Positions 13,601-27,288 of a stretch of DNA of 64,000 bases are shown here, one piece after another. Each line of letters opens with the position of its first letter. Position 1 is the stretch's first letter. The stretch comes from Dipetalonema caudispina (lineage: Eukaryota; Nematoda; Chromadorea; Rhabditida; Onchocercidae). The position numbers were made by a program, and so were the translations under genes. The notes below the pieces were generated by a model that did not search any database, had not been told where the DNA came from, and saw only the letters and a program-made list of their open reading frames with translations. The stretch covers positions 21,494 to 85,493 of the forward strand of contig JABVXV010000190.1 of assembly GCA_013365325.1 (NCBI GenBank). The letters run 5' to 3'.

Positions 13601-16600
13601 TTTTTAATCTTTACTCCTTTTTGAATTCTTAAATATTTTCCACTTTATGTTGATTCGTTATACTTTCTGGTGTATTAAAGAAATTTTAGATGCTAGCAAG
13701 CCTAGATGCAGCAGGAATGTGGGAACTGTCTTGGGAGAAGATAACCTCTTTGGAATCTCTTCGAGTTTATCTCATTTTGCCTTCATTATATTTGTTTTCT
13801 TCTCCCTCATATACATCTGTCAAAGCACTTCATTTGCCATTTGTTCGTTCAATTCAACTTCTCCGCGAAACAGATCGGAAGATACTTGGTTGGTTGCCAG
13901 ATTTTATTTTCAATGAGCAGGATAGATGAACAGACACTTTATTGGATTTTTTTTGTTGCCTAAACTTATTTTAGCTCTTTCTTTGGTTCTATTTCGAAAA
14001 ACACTGTTTTTCTTTTTTTTTTATAGAGAAGTGGTGGTCGTTGTTTGAGCGGCGACATTTCAATCGTTTAGTATCGGCGTTGGTTAAGGCTTTGGAGCAA
14101 CTTGTGGAGCATGAGCCGAATAATACTTCTGATGTTATTCCTTTCTGTTCGATTTTGTCACGGCTGAATGCCATTAACAGATCCCAGAAGTTGATCGCTT
14201 ACGACAAATTTTACCTACACAATTTACAAAAAAAAGTTGATATGGCCAACGATCTTGCTAGATGGGAATTTAGTGTAAGTTATTGTTGGTAGGTTCACAG
14301 TTTGGTAAGTACAAAATGTTCAGTTGAGCAAATCATGAAATATGATGCCCTTTAATAGAAACAAATCGTCGCATTCGTGGCGATATAAATTTGTTGATGC
14401 AGAAAATAACTTTTTATTTCTGTATAAAAATCACTCAAACTTTCAGTTTAACGCTGTAGTATTATAAAATATAAGCACACATATTGGATTTATATCACTG
14501 TTTGTCCTCGGTATTAATGTTAGCATTTCTGTAAGACAGATTTAATTGTCTTATTTTTTGCAAATATGAGTTTTGTGAAAAATGTTTTTTAAATAATTTA
14601 CAATGCATTATAAATAAAGCCCATGTTTTCAGGGCCAACAAGATGTTTTCTATTGGTCAAATTATCCGTTTTTATTAGATGCAGAATTAAAAACATATTT
14701 GTTACAATTGGAAGCCCATATTCAAATGCAGGTATGCTTATTGTGTACGTTTAATATTTAAATAGTGTTTTTATAAAGTGTACAATCATACTGCTTATTG
14801 TAACTTCAGGTTGAAATGAAACTGTCCATTTCTCAACTTCCAGCTACTTTACCTACTAATATTTCGTCTTATTTCTTTCAAAACTTACCTTGTTAGATTT
14901 TTTTTGTTTGGAGCAATGCCATGTTTTCAGATCTCAATGTCAACTTCAGGAATTATGACACTGCCGTTCAATATCGCTCTTCAGCCACATCCATTTTTTG
15001 AGTTATCTGTTCATCGGGATAATATTGTTGATGATGCAATGATTGCATTATTATCATCAAAAGAAATGGACCTTAAAAAACCGTTGAAAGTATGCCTCAA
15101 TCGATGTAACGAATTCCAAACGATTTAAATTTAAGTGAGATTCAATAGCAGTTTGTTACCATCTGGGTCAGGATTTTTCGGCAATAATTGTAAGGCTTCT
15201 TGACTATGTTGCATTCATGGTATTCTTACATGGATTTCTTCAATCAGCTCAAGTATGCTATCAACTCTTTGATTGATAGTGGCAATAACACAATACTTCT
15301 CGGTATGCTCAAAGCTTCCTGAATATATCTGTCCCACTCTGTTTTTGCGGTGATTCTCCTTCCTGCTACACTGTTCAAATCTGATTTTACATCAAGATAT
15401 GTGCAACATGTCATTTTTGCAAATTTATCACCATTTATTTCTTTAAGGTTCATTTTATCGGTGAAGAAGCAGATGATGCTGGTGGTGTGAAAAAGGAGTT
15501 CTTCATGCTGCTATTCCAAGAACTACTTCAAGCAAAGTATGTTATAGAATTTTAGCTGCTAATTTTTCAACGGTTGTGATATACTAAGTTTTCGAAGATA
15601 AAAAAATGAACATCCAAATTTTATGTTATTTTAAATTGTCGATATCTCGCTTTTTTATAATTGTTGTGCTTTTCCATCATTTGGTAAACATGATATTGTA
15701 TATGTTCTGTAGGATCAGCTCGTATCAGCGAATGTTTCTAGGTATGGGATGTTTACGGAGAATGAGGAATCGCATTTGATTTGGTTCTCAGGAGTAGAAA
15801 CAGACCCATTAAGCTTTAAACTTGTTGGGATGCTATGCGCTTTGGCTATTTACAACAGTGTTCTCGTTGATTTTCCATTTCCTTTGGCTTTGTATAAAAA
15901 AATATTGGACGTTCCATTGGAACTTGAAGATTTAAGTGAATTGAGTCCCGCAGAAGGAAGGTGATTTTTTTATGGTTTAGAAGAATGATGATATTAGCTG
16001 GAACGATATATACCTTTTTTTTTTTGATATAACCGAACTCTTTTTGAGCGGCACTTTCAGCCTGTGCAACATCATTTGATAAGCTTTAACTTACCGCTGA
16101 TATTTTAGGTCATTGAGGAGTCTTCTAGATTATGAAGAAGATGATATCGATGAAGTTTTTTGTTTAACATTCGTGATTTCTATATCATTATTGGGTGATA
16201 GCAAAGATATCGAACTGAAAACGAATGGTGCGGAAATACCAGTGAATCAAAAAAATAAGCATGAATTTGTCCAGGTTTCTGCATTTTTCTCAATTTGTAA
16301 TTTTTAGCATCTGATGCAACCAGACTGTCAGGATTTATTCGTCCATTCAGCTGCTGCAGTTGTCTTTCCTTTACATGAAGCTAGATTTTTTTATTTCTAT
16401 TTGATTGAAATTCAAATTATCGATCCATTTTGAATGGCTATATTTTCTCGTACAAATATTTTGCTTGTAATTCGATATAGGTTTTCGGAAAACTTTAGCT
16501 TTATATAAAGAAACGCTTGGAAGAAGGCTATGAGGATGAAATAGGTCGTCAGATGCGTTCGTTTGCTGAAGGATTCGGAAGTGCTATGCATTCAAAAATC

Positions 16601-17529
16601 ATGAATTTCTTTCAACCGCAAGAACTTATGGAAATGGTTGTTGGTAATGAAAATTATGATTGGAACCTGTTCCGAAAAGTGCGTTTGTTTTCCTTTCTCA
16701 TCGAAAATTTTATTGAAAGGCTACGAGTAGTAATGATTAGCTCTCCGTATCTTTAATTATACAGCTTTGAGCTGTGTCTTGGTCAATAGATTTTTTTCTG
16801 GTCATCGTGCAAAATTGGGATGCTGTTTACACATCAGTTTGTTGCTTATAATTAAAATTGTTGGTTTCAGAATACGGAATATAAAGGAGTATATCACGCA
16901 CGACATGAAGCAGTTCTTTGTTTTTGGGAAGTTTTCTTTGAATTAAATATTGCTCAAAGAAAGAAATTTCTGCAGTTTTTAATGGGAAGCACTAGGATAC
17001 CGATTCAGGTTTTTCATATTTTGCATTAAAAGTGAATATAGCTTAGAAAGGATTGTTCTTGGCACTCAGTCTTAATAATATGATCTCAAATAAATGGTAT
17101 CCAGAACTATAACTGTGCTTTTTATTGTTACACAATGATTTAGTAGAAAGACGATTCAAATTTCTTTTTTTCTTTGCAATAAAATTCAGTTTTTCGCCTT
17201 TGTGGCTAAAAAAAGCAACAAAGTAAAATTTTACCAATAATACTTGTTGGCAGAATATCATTTTGTTGATTGTATAGTGTATGCAGAATTTAAATCCCCT
17301 TATAACTGCTGTTTGATTAGTGAGTGAATTTCTTTAAATCCTTAAAAATTTTGATTTGAAGGGTATGTCAGCAGTGAGGATGCGAATACAGCCATGTGAT
17401 GAAGATGCATTGCCAGTAGCACATACGTGTTTCAATTTGCTCGATTTGCCGAATATCACGGATCGAGAGGAGATGCGGCGTAGGTTGCTTATATGTTTGG
17501 AACACAGTCATGGTTTTAATCTTGTATAA
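10608..17529 (+). CDS. Small HERC E3 ubiquitin ligase (RCC1 repeats + HECT), HERC3/HERC4-like
   Basis: Cytoplasmic HECT-type ubiquitin ligase. Nineteen exons: 10608-10808, 11297-11529, 11739-11809, 11873-11968, 12101-12202, 12441-12660, 12727-12916, 13093-13196, 13309-13486, 13690-13888, 14027-14274, 14633-14731, 14931-15089, 15448-15536, 15742-15960, 16109-16274, 16499-16678, 16871-17008, 17362-17529. They join in phase to 1019 residues, near the ~1050 of HERC3/4. Residues 1 to ~370 carry RCC1 blades with repeating WGSN/GQLG motifs and CG.HT or AGR.HS signatures. The HECT domain fills the last ~360 residues: DDAGGVKKEFF, GMFTENEESHLIWFS, LALYKK, NYDWNLFRKNTEYKGVY, and the catalytic loop HTCFNLLDLP with the thioester cysteine at about residue 987, 33 residues from the end. 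AATAAA at 17566 fits the 3' end. The 14731/14931 junction was chosen over a possible extra exon at 14810 because only it keeps phase. HERC3 and HERC4 cannot be told apart by eye. Confidence 0.93.
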
Positions 17530-17565
17530 ACTGTGCTTCATGTTGTTTCATTTCCGATTCAAACG

Positions 17566-17571
17566 AATAAA
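17566..17571 (+). other. Polyadenylation signal of the HERC gene
   Basis: AATAAA, 37 bases after the TAA stop. Confidence 0.7.
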
Positions 17572-19106
17572 ATGTATTTGTGTCGTACTATCAATGGAAA
17601 TTAGTTTTTTGGAAATTTCGGTCATGCTGATCAAAACTTCCAAGATGTCGAAATGTATTACAATTATCTAATGTAACAGTTCGAGCGTATCCTTCAAGAT
17701 GCTGAAATGTCTTACAGAATATTTGTGCTTAAAAGATAGGATCGAATAGAACACAACGGAGCCAAGGGCATATCTCTCTGATTCGTGAAGTAATATGCAA
17801 ACAAAGCTAGACATTAGCATTGGTGAGATCTGCATTGGGTGGTGAACACAGATCCAAGTTAAAATATAATAGGCAAGGAAAAAGTACTCATCGAATCAGG
17901 GTGTAGTAACACTTAAAGTGGTATAATTCGGTTTAATACTTGAAAGCTAAGCAAAAAAAAACATTGACTTCATCCATTATGGACATAATTTATTAAGGTT
18001 AACTTTTTATGAGACAAATGTTTCATAACCTGAGACCACAGCATGAGCTATGTATAATTACTAATTAATATGCATGTGCTCTCATGTACTGTCTTTCCTG
18101 GTAACTATAATTGATGTTATCTTTTTACTGATTCCCTGTATCAATTGATTATTGCCTTTTCACTACTATCTAATTCAATGAATCAATGAATGAAACTGAT
18201 TCCATCAGTGAGTTTAAAAGATTGAATTGGCCTTGTCATTAAGGAGGCATTATACGAAAAACGATCAATGAGTGTGATTAATGAATGGCTCATGCGTCGT
18301 TTTTTTTTTTTTTTTTTCAAGAAATTACCTTCTTTTAGATTGTTGTAATGTGGAACACATTGAACAGATCGATATAAAGGATAGAGTATAATCCTTTATA
18401 TTGAGCAAAATGAGCAAAACTCCTCTATTCACTATAATTATTTTGAACTTCAATCATTTCATTGATTCCTGAATACTTTTTCATGAAATGATGAATGAGG
18501 AACATGACAGCATTTTTCTTGGCATTTATAAGCTTTAATAATTCATCATTGAGAGATCAATACAATTCAAACTTAGAACAACATGCACGAACTGACTCAA
18601 GAAATCATCAATTAAAAGTGTAAAATTCGTCACAGGTCAACCTGTACTATACAGCACAAAGTATAGTGTAGGTAGTGCGTACACCAAAATAATAGATGTT
18701 TCAGTATAGTAAAGGTAGTGCGAGAAAATCAAATTTGTCTTCCATTACTGGTAGCCTCATTTCGCATCTTTTTTGCAGCGAGCCAGACTGTGAGACGACC
18801 TTCATCTGGCCGTATTTTTTTCTGACCGTGTTCTTTCTTCCATTCAGGGATTCTATCACCAATATTTCGGTATTGCTAGCGCAAATGCGGCTTCAAATTC
18901 GAAATTAAAATATTCTGAGAAGCGATTCTTGATCTGAAAAAGTGCGGCGAATTTGTTAAAAAAATATGTTTTGAAAATAACAGCTGTTTGAGGTGCGAAC
19001 AAGCCTCAGCTTATACTGGAATTGATTAAAAGAAGTCGTAACTTAACATTTTTAAAATAATTTCGGGAACAAATATAATGTTAGTTGGTACAAGTTTAGA
19101 ATGTTT
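17572..19106. other. Convergent intergenic region
   Basis: Lies between the 3' ends of the HERC gene (+) and the TAF1B-like gene (-). AT-rich, with a T-run at 18300-18317. A 70-codon open frame at 18696-18908 (+) has no splice context or recognisable similarity. Nothing else seen. Confidence 0.55.
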
Positions 19107-22100
19107 TTATCTTGAAAAATCCGACAAGCGATATGAGAAATTACCGACCTTCTCCGTCAATGACCGCTTAAAAATATTCGTCTTCGAGAACTCTGACATG
19201 GTATCTTGCTTCCGATAGCACTGACTTCGTGAGGGAGTAGTGCTGCTTATTTCTGCAAAATAGCTATATAATTTGAAGCTGAATTAAGCACAATCAAGTA
19301 TTACATATATATTTGATGTTGAAACAAAGGGAAAATGATATTAGAACCTAACCATCATCGCTTAAACTTAATACGATATTTGCATCATCGCTAGATATCG
19401 ACCTGAAATTGGCACGCGTTCTACCAGACGGCGACATTTGCTTTCCTGTAAAAATGTGAATGCTTCCTTTTTATTTAACATATATTTTAAAATGCAATAA
19501 TGTAAGTTTTTAGAAAAATAAATGAGTCATTATACTTTTACCTAATTTCAGTTGTTATCGGGTTACTTAGCATATCATGATGATTCACGTTTGAAAACAA
19601 CTTTTCCCGTCCATTTTTGTTTTGGAAGATGCTCACACTAGTTTTCATGCTGTTCTACTTAGGCAGACGTATTTATAAATTTCTACCTTTTGAGTGTAAT
19701 TCCATTCGCTCAAAATCATTCTCTAATCCTTCGTTGTGTGTCTCCGCGAATATATTCTCTTCTTTCTCCATATCTGGAAAGTATTTGTAATATTGGTACA
19801 ATAATATTTTAACCTGACTTAAAAGAAAGTGTAAGATTTTCCTTCCCGATGATCGGACTTTTCATTACAATGGACATAAAAAGAACTTCAGTATTCTGTT
19901 TCGAAATCTATGATGACATACATTAAAATTTTTCAGAAAATGAAAATTTAGAAAATGACTTTTCTAAAGCATTACCATCGGTTTGACCCACAGGTTGTTC
20001 TGCTGCAAGCAGCTGCCTTTCTTGTTCTTTTGACCGTTTTTCCGGAGTATAATCACCTGCAAATCATCCATGAACCATTTCGATTTAGTACTTCAAATGT
20101 ATTAATTATAAATTAGGAGTCAATTAATAGGTAAAAGAAAAAAACGAAAGAAAAAATTCTAAGAAGAAAACAAGTAAAAGCATAAATTTATAAATAATTA
20201 CATGATTCCTTCCTCCTTCGTTTTTCCGGTGTTCTTGGAGTTTTTTCCACATCGACTGGTATATTCCCGATATGTGTCTAAAATAGATCTTTTCAAATTT
20301 TCTGTTAAATTACTAATAAAATCTTAGCAGGAGGAAGTAAAATATTAAAATATATATGTTGATATATTAAGATAAAATGTGATAAGCCGTTTTTATGTAA
20401 TAATTTAATAAAAAATTTAGCTTAGAGGGAAATATGGATGAGATACGACAAAAAAGAGAGCGGTTAGTTTCACTATATTACCGCGCTACCGATAGAATAT
20501 GGGTAACATGCATTTACAGATTATATACGCCACATATAAGGTAATCATGCAAAGGCTATCATCAAAAAGAGCTAGCTCATGTATTGTATGGAAATGACAA
20601 TTTATAAACGAAGATGGAACAGTAAGATTAGCTGTCTCATCATCCATTTCGATACTTTTTTGTACCATAGAACATTCTAAAAGACAAAAAAAGAAAAACA
20701 AACCACTAAAAATTTGAAATCGGCTCTTCCAACATTTTCACTAATACGACGCATCCGAACTTTTACATTACGTGGTTTATCACCCAGCAATTCTACCTGA
20801 GCACAAGTTGTAAACCTTTCACAATTTTTGGTGATTTCATTAAGATCATTCAATCTGTAAATAAAATAGGAATATTTTCATTATGTTTTCTTAGACAGAA
20901 ATGTGAATGCAAGAAGATTGTAAAAAACTAACGTATTAGGCATTAAGCATTTCATTTCCAACATTAAAAAGAAAGCGTAAACAATTTTCACATCTTCTCC
21001 AATTATTAGAGATAGGATTTCAAGAAGATCACCGAATGACTCGCTGAAATATGGTGACGCGCTTTGGTATATAACATCCACCGCTGAAATATTATTAATG
21101 AATCAACGGGAATATCTATATGCTGCTAAGTAGAAAGATATGAAATAGTGTCCTTAAAATTTTTGAAAATATGATTCAGTAAACACGCAACGTCATACCA
21201 GGTGTATAAATCATGGGAGTATAAGTCAGTTCGCCAGAAGTAAACTTGAGCAATCCAGGACAATATACTGGTCGTGGGTATGGCTGGAAAAAAAATTTAC
21301 GGCTTTCAAAGCATAACATTTTCAAAAATCAGTTTTTCAACATTTAATGCTGCAGATCATTAAGCTTAATTGCAATTACCTCATAGTGTTCCGAGCATGG
21401 AAATAGTTGACGCCATTTTCTTCGTTCCTCATCCGAGCGACACGAACCCTATAATACCATCAAATTTTTAAAAAATTTTTGGGAAATTTTTCAATGGATA
21501 GAAAGCAATGTAAATTCCTTTCATTACGAAAAGATAAAGGATTATCATTTCACTTAATTTCTTTTAACTATTATAACAAATAAAAAAAAATGAATAATAG
21601 TCATACCTCACTTCTCAGTACTTTTTTGTTTTTAGAGGCTTTCACTACTTCATATTCCATTCGATGATTTTTGAACGATTTAAAAAATACATCAGCGTTA
21701 TATCTGTAAAGAACAAAAATTACTCGGGTGAGAGATCTAGATAAGAATCGCGTCTCTATTTATAAAAACTCGAACTGATACCTACCGATCAATTTTTTTA
21801 AAGTCATCTTCGGAAGTACTTTTTTCTAATGTCTCATACCATTCGAGATGATGAGTTGCTTGATAACGAAGAGGTGCTGAAAACAATTACAAACAAGTAA
21901 TATTGAGAAATGCAGATGCTTAAGTCAGATGCGAACGGATATATATATATATATATAAGTTGACATCAATTGCACAAATAGCTTACTTAACAAAGCTTCT
22001 TTGCTGAGGTTTCGTGATGGCGTGAAATCGAAATCATCTTCAAAAGTATTGAACAGTGAATAATCGCGTTTTTCCATGACAAAATTACTCGGTACGCATC

Positions 22101-25100
22101 CCTGAAATATTCTAAATTTTGCAAATGTATGAACAAAAACAAATAAACCATGCTTCCAGTGCTACTACAAATGAATTTACCCTAAAATACAAATTTCGAC
22201 CACCCGTTACACGACCAGCACGAATCTGCGAAATCTTTTCCCCTCGACAATTTTCGCGAATGAGTACCATCCGATAATTTTCAAATACGGAGTCATATTT
22301 GGGAAGGGCAGTTGTCCTGAAAATGTTACATGTTCCGTATGATTTCGTTTAGGAACCATCAACTTCACTGTTTAATTATGTTTAACATAGATGTTCTCTT
22401 TTTTTAATTGATCTGCACATTATTTTAATGAAGTCTGATTCGAGTGCCTCATTTCAGGATAAGGCTGCTAATCGAAATGTGATAAGAATTAAATGGAACG
22501 GTTATCAGCTAGCTGGAATAGGAAAATCTTCAAGGAAGGCACAAATGTGTGATGAACCTCTCTCTCTCTACGCGGTATATCACTGAATAGTGAAGGCTCC
22601 TAAAGATACAACATTCCTGAAATGCCTATTAAGTTATCTTATTTCATTTTTTTATTTCTTGACTATAGTTGTGAAATCAGTGAAAGTGAAAATAATACCT
22701 TTTCTCCAAAACATCCTTTAAACGCCTACCACGCCAAACATTCCCGCGCATTTTCAACTGATGTATCCACAGACCAAAGTTAAACTGCTCTTCTTTGATA
22801 TTCACTGCATCGAACTACAAACATTTACCCCACAAATATAGAAGTCTGCTGATAATATTCTACTTGTTTTTTACAAAATTTTTAATTTACAAAGCAAAAT
22901 ACCTGTGTCTTCATATTGAATTCTATATTATCATCGAGGCCGAACATTAGCTTCAACGCAAAAAGTATTATAGCAACTGCTTTGACATCGATGGATGGCA
23001 TTACGGAATACCTATAGTATAATAGAAAAGTAATGAAATATGAAATAACTTTTAAGTTTACACAACGCAAACTAATTTAGAAAAGAAATCGAAAGTATTA
23101 ACCTCATGAAATTTATCAACAAAACAAACTGTTCGAACTTTATGAACCTTTTCTTTCGGAAAAAATTGTCAGATTAAACAAGAGGTGTGAAATAAGTTGT
23201 AAAGGGAACCTGAGAAATCATCCTGACTAACACTACCAGCTTCTTTTCATCATTTTAGAGAAAAGGTATGGTGAATGAGTATTTTGAAATTCGAAGTAAA
23301 ATGTATTAAGTAGGAGATGGTTTCAAAAAGAAAAGAGGATTTAAACTTGAATGAATATTATAACTTTACTTACTGCCGACCACAACTATCTTCTAATTGA
23401 TAAGTGCTCTCCTCAAGCGCAAAAGTGATATTATCACAGAAAGCATTGTTTGTTTTCTGCAGTAACGCTTCGGAATTAACATTGCTGAATCGATGAGTAA
23501 ACTGCGCATCGAAAACAACATTTGGAGAGGATATAACGAAAATGGTGTGCAAACGCTGTATGAAATCAGTCGGCAAATTAAGGTTGTAACTAAGGCGAGC
23601 CAAAATCTGCAATACAAACTATAATTTTTTTGGGCGTTTTGCTTCTAAATATGTCGAATTTTCATGTATATCTTTAAAGAAAGTCTTTTATCAAAATCAC
23701 TAGAGTAATGAAGATTTCACATGCGGAAATCGATAGGAACTCACAATATGACAAAAACTGAAGATATCATAATGATCATAGATTTTTGAAATACAACTAG
23801 AGATAAAATTTTAAAAAAAACTTCATATCGAAAACGTATGTAAACTTGCCCGGTCAAAAGAGCAAGGAACCGGTTGCACTGGAATATCAGTCAATTGAGC
23901 AATTACCATAATCGTTCGTACGTATTCATGCAGTGGCATCGTCTGAAATTGTTAAATAAGATAAAAAATATACGATTCCTCAGAAAAAGGTATCCTACAT
24001 CTTTTATCTCCCATCTTTAAATAAAATCCTCATGAAGTTCCTTATTAACAGCATAAAGGAAGGAGTTGACTTGTAACAGAAAATGAACTCTTTTAGCCAT
24101 AATCATCGCCTTTACCTAACAGAAACTCTCTGGATATGTGCATGTCTGAGTAAATGCACATACTCAGTTCGATAAGTATGTTGATGGATTAATAAAGTGT
24201 TTATGAGAACAAGACATATTCCGGCATTATATGCGGCTCTCAACATAATCTGATCCCATCTGACTCAAATTTTTCCTGGTTGAAAATTCAACAGAAAATC
24301 TTTGAACACTGTATGGCTATCAATTAAAGTTCTTTCCTAACGTTAAAATTTTATGAGGTGGTTTCCGTATTAGTCGACAACAAAAAGCTCCTAATAATAG
24401 AAGCACATATGAAAAAATATTGGTTCATTTTTCCAAGATAAAAATAACAAAGCGAGCATACCGGTGTCCTCGGAGAAAAAGAAAGTCCTTTTGCACTGAA
24501 GATGTCGTTTCCTTTCCCTCCAACAAGTAAAGCTGCAGATTGAAATAATGATATTGGAAATCGGCCTTCACGAAACCACCTGAATAGTATTTGCAATCTC
24601 CATTTAAGTGATAAATAATGGAAAGGAATTTCATCTTAATATTGAATTTTTAGAACAAAATATACTGTAGATACCGTGTAACATCAGATAATAACACCCA
24701 AGTTGCGCCAGAGAGTAAACATCCCAAATAAAGGATAACCATAATAATTTCTGTATTCATTGGAATACGCAGAAGCTGAAAAATAAAATGGTTAGGAGAG
24801 ATCGCGAAATCTGATTGCGATGCTCACAGAAATGGAATGATCACAAACTATCATGATTGTGGTTCATGAGTTTTAGTATAAATCTTATAGGTAATGTCAT
24901 TTGCCGACCGAAAAACAAACCTCATCTCCGGTATGGCCATTCTACCCTCAATGTTCTCTTTCAATTGTGCATACCCTAATCCTACAGTTGATAACTTAAT
25001 TTTATCTTGAATATCCTCATTCTGCCTATAACATACACGATGCAAGTGTTAATTAATAAACTCTCCTCACTGCTTTTATGGTACTACTTGTTTTTACTCG

Positions 25101-27288
25101 TCGTTCCCAGAGATAATAGAACTTTGCATTAAAATAAATCGATAGATGCTACTGAAAGATTTTTTCATGCGTTTGGAAAAATTAAGAGCTTCTCGAAATT
25201 AGACAAGCCACAGGAAAACTTACTGTGGAAAATGCATCCTTTGATATTTTCGTTCGTTTTTCTATTACAGCTTCTACGTCATCCTTAAAAACATTTTAAG
25301 TATTTGTTAAAAACACTTCAGTTACTATTTTGTATGCAATAATCTCAAACAAACTACAATGCTAGATTTGAATTTTAGATGGTAAGCAAGCATTGATTTG
25401 AATTTGGAATCTAAACTATAACCGAGCATTGAGCATTGCAAAGATATTAAAACCGAAGAACATACCATATCGAGATCAGTGACATGAACATCTAGACTTC
25501 CTTTGACATCTGGGTTTGATAATAATGACATCACGTTATCACCACGCCTCAACTGTGCTTCTTTTTGTGCTTTAACTTTCATCTCCTTTGCTTTTTTTTG
25601 TGCTTCACTGTAATGAAGTGATTTAATCAGAACTCTAGAGAAATTTCTGTTCACTTATGTCGATATGAATCTTAAATCAGACTGAAACTTTGCAATTTTT
25701 CTTTCGAATTAAAAGTTAGAGAGTTTCGCACACGAATAAATAAGCAATATTGCAGAGATACATTTTTCGCATATTCTGTCAAATCATAAAACAACTGGTG
25801 GAAACAGTATAGAAATATCATTAAATCAAGTTATCATATCTTTGAGTAAGAAAATAATGAAGGTTGCTTGGGACCCGAGTTTGAGGTAAAGAATGTCTGT
25901 CTGTATTTAATAGAGTGAAGAATTAGAAGTACCGCACATCATTTAACTGTTCTATTTATTGAAGTCGGACTGTGATTAAACCGAAGTTTTTTAATATTCA
26001 AATTATGTTAATGCTTACTATTTTTCGTTCTTTACTAATGGACAGTATGGATTTTCTTCATCCAACTCTCCTTCACAGAATGCTATTCGGAAGTGTTGAA
26101 GGTAATGCTGCAGGATACTGAGTACATGCAACTAAAACATGAGAAATTATAAAGCGATAGAATGTATGACAAATAAAATTGTACTTATTCAATTTTCACA
26201 AAATTCCCAGGAGTAGACAATATTCTGGACATATCGAACGGTAAAACAGTTCGACCCAAAGCAAAAAAGTAATTCATGCAACACCGGATGACAAACTGCT
26301 CATAGTTACCTTTCTTTTGGAATTACATAAATCTACAAATTTACATAAATCACATTAATTTGTAAACTTTCCGCTACCCTATTTAAAACGCAAAGCAGTA
26401 GATTAACAACAAACCTTGATAGATTCTGGTATACCAAAGTCACGAATTAGCATGGCTGAGAAATGCGAAAGCAACTTTGTAAATGTTGCTAGCCGTAAAC
26501 CAGCATGTCCAAGATATGTCGGGAAATCCTGTTTCAAGGCTGGCAAATGATAGTCGTCATCAACTGCCTCTTCGTCCTAAACTGTGATTAGAAAAATTCC
26601 AGTTAGTGTCCTTGAACATATACCTAATTAATAATTTCTCGATTATTGCTTACGGAAGTTTTGATTTACTTCTCATTAATGTACCAAAACATTACGAGAA
26701 AGTCTGTGTATCTTTATCGCGAAAATAGAAAAATGATCGACTTATGAAATAAGTGGACATCACCTCAGAAGCTTTTTTTTCCCGTTCACCTTTGGCTGCT
26801 CTGGACTTCTTTCGAAGAATTTTCGTTGATGATGCTGACATCAAAATTGCGCCTTCATCATCATGATCAAATTCACGAAGAACCTGCATAAATAGCATAA
26901 CAATGTAACGATAAACGACTTTTCGTTTGATTATATTAGAATTTTTCGTGGACAGTATCAATGAAAGAATGGTCAAAATATATCTAAGGCCAAAAAAATT
27001 CTCACAAAGAATTGAATCCAAACAAATTAAATCTAATAAATTGATATATGAAAAGTTTACATATTAATCCCTTTTTTAATATGATAAGTGCAGTGATATA
27101 TATTGCACTCATCATATTAAACATACATGTATTTCCTTTTAACTGGGTACTGTTCTTACTATTACTATTCTTTTATATTTAATTTCACAAATACAAACCT
27201 GTGATTGTGTGTTACACACAGCACAATAGAAAAAACCATCTACAGGAGTGAAATCTGTTGCACCACAATTGCTACAATATCCTGACAT
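19107..27288 (-). CDS. TAF1B: RNA polymerase I initiation factor, TAF1B/Rrn7-like, with long C-terminal extension
   Basis: Subunit of the promoter selectivity factor (SL1/core factor) that recruits RNA polymerase I to rDNA in the nucleolus; TFIIB-like. Twenty-eight exons, low-high, in transcription order: 27199-27288, 26764-26883, 26415-26576, 26200-26313, 26019-26131, 25466-25607, 25224-25283, 24917-25021, 24675-24775, 24462-24579, 23850-23942, 23374-23606, 22903-23011, 22699-22814, 22181-22316, 21987-22101, 21786-21876, 21607-21703, 21380-21448, 21199-21283, 20933-21083, 20742-20854, 20534-20676, 20202-20277, 19976-20056, 19687-19773, 19353-19445, 19107-19252. Total 1052 residues. The N-terminus is a zinc ribbon (Cys5, Cys8, Cys22, Cys25). 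Family-like blocks follow: LLSDVTRWFREGRFP, then DVKAVAIILFALKLMFGLDD in the cyclin fold. Human TAF1B has 588 residues; the last ~230 here are acidic, Ser/Thr-Pro-rich and unlike it. Phase agrees throughout, but the junctions at 26313, 24917, 20742 and 20534 use weak sites. Confidence 0.83.
27075..27121 (-). ncRNA. Hairpin inside TAF1B intron 1
   Basis: Arms at 27075-27092 and 27104-27121 are complementary over 18 positions with one exception, around an 11-base AT loop. On the minus strand, the transcribed one, the exception becomes a G-U pair, so the RNA stem is unbroken. At 47 nt it is short for a microRNA precursor. Could equally be a palindrome remnant of a small transposon. Structure seen; function unknown. 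Confidence 0.4.

Noticed and set aside
14810..14891. Possible extra HERC exon after an AACTTCAG acceptor
   Set aside because: Including it breaks the reading phase into the HECT domain, while joining 14731 directly to 14931 keeps it.
22102..22103. Trans-splice site splitting the TAF1B gene, with a Met about 12 codons into the next exon
   Set aside because: Phase is continuous with the upstream exon, and later exons (20933-21083) still resemble the TAF1B C-terminal helices, so one gene is simpler; kept as a test in the findings.
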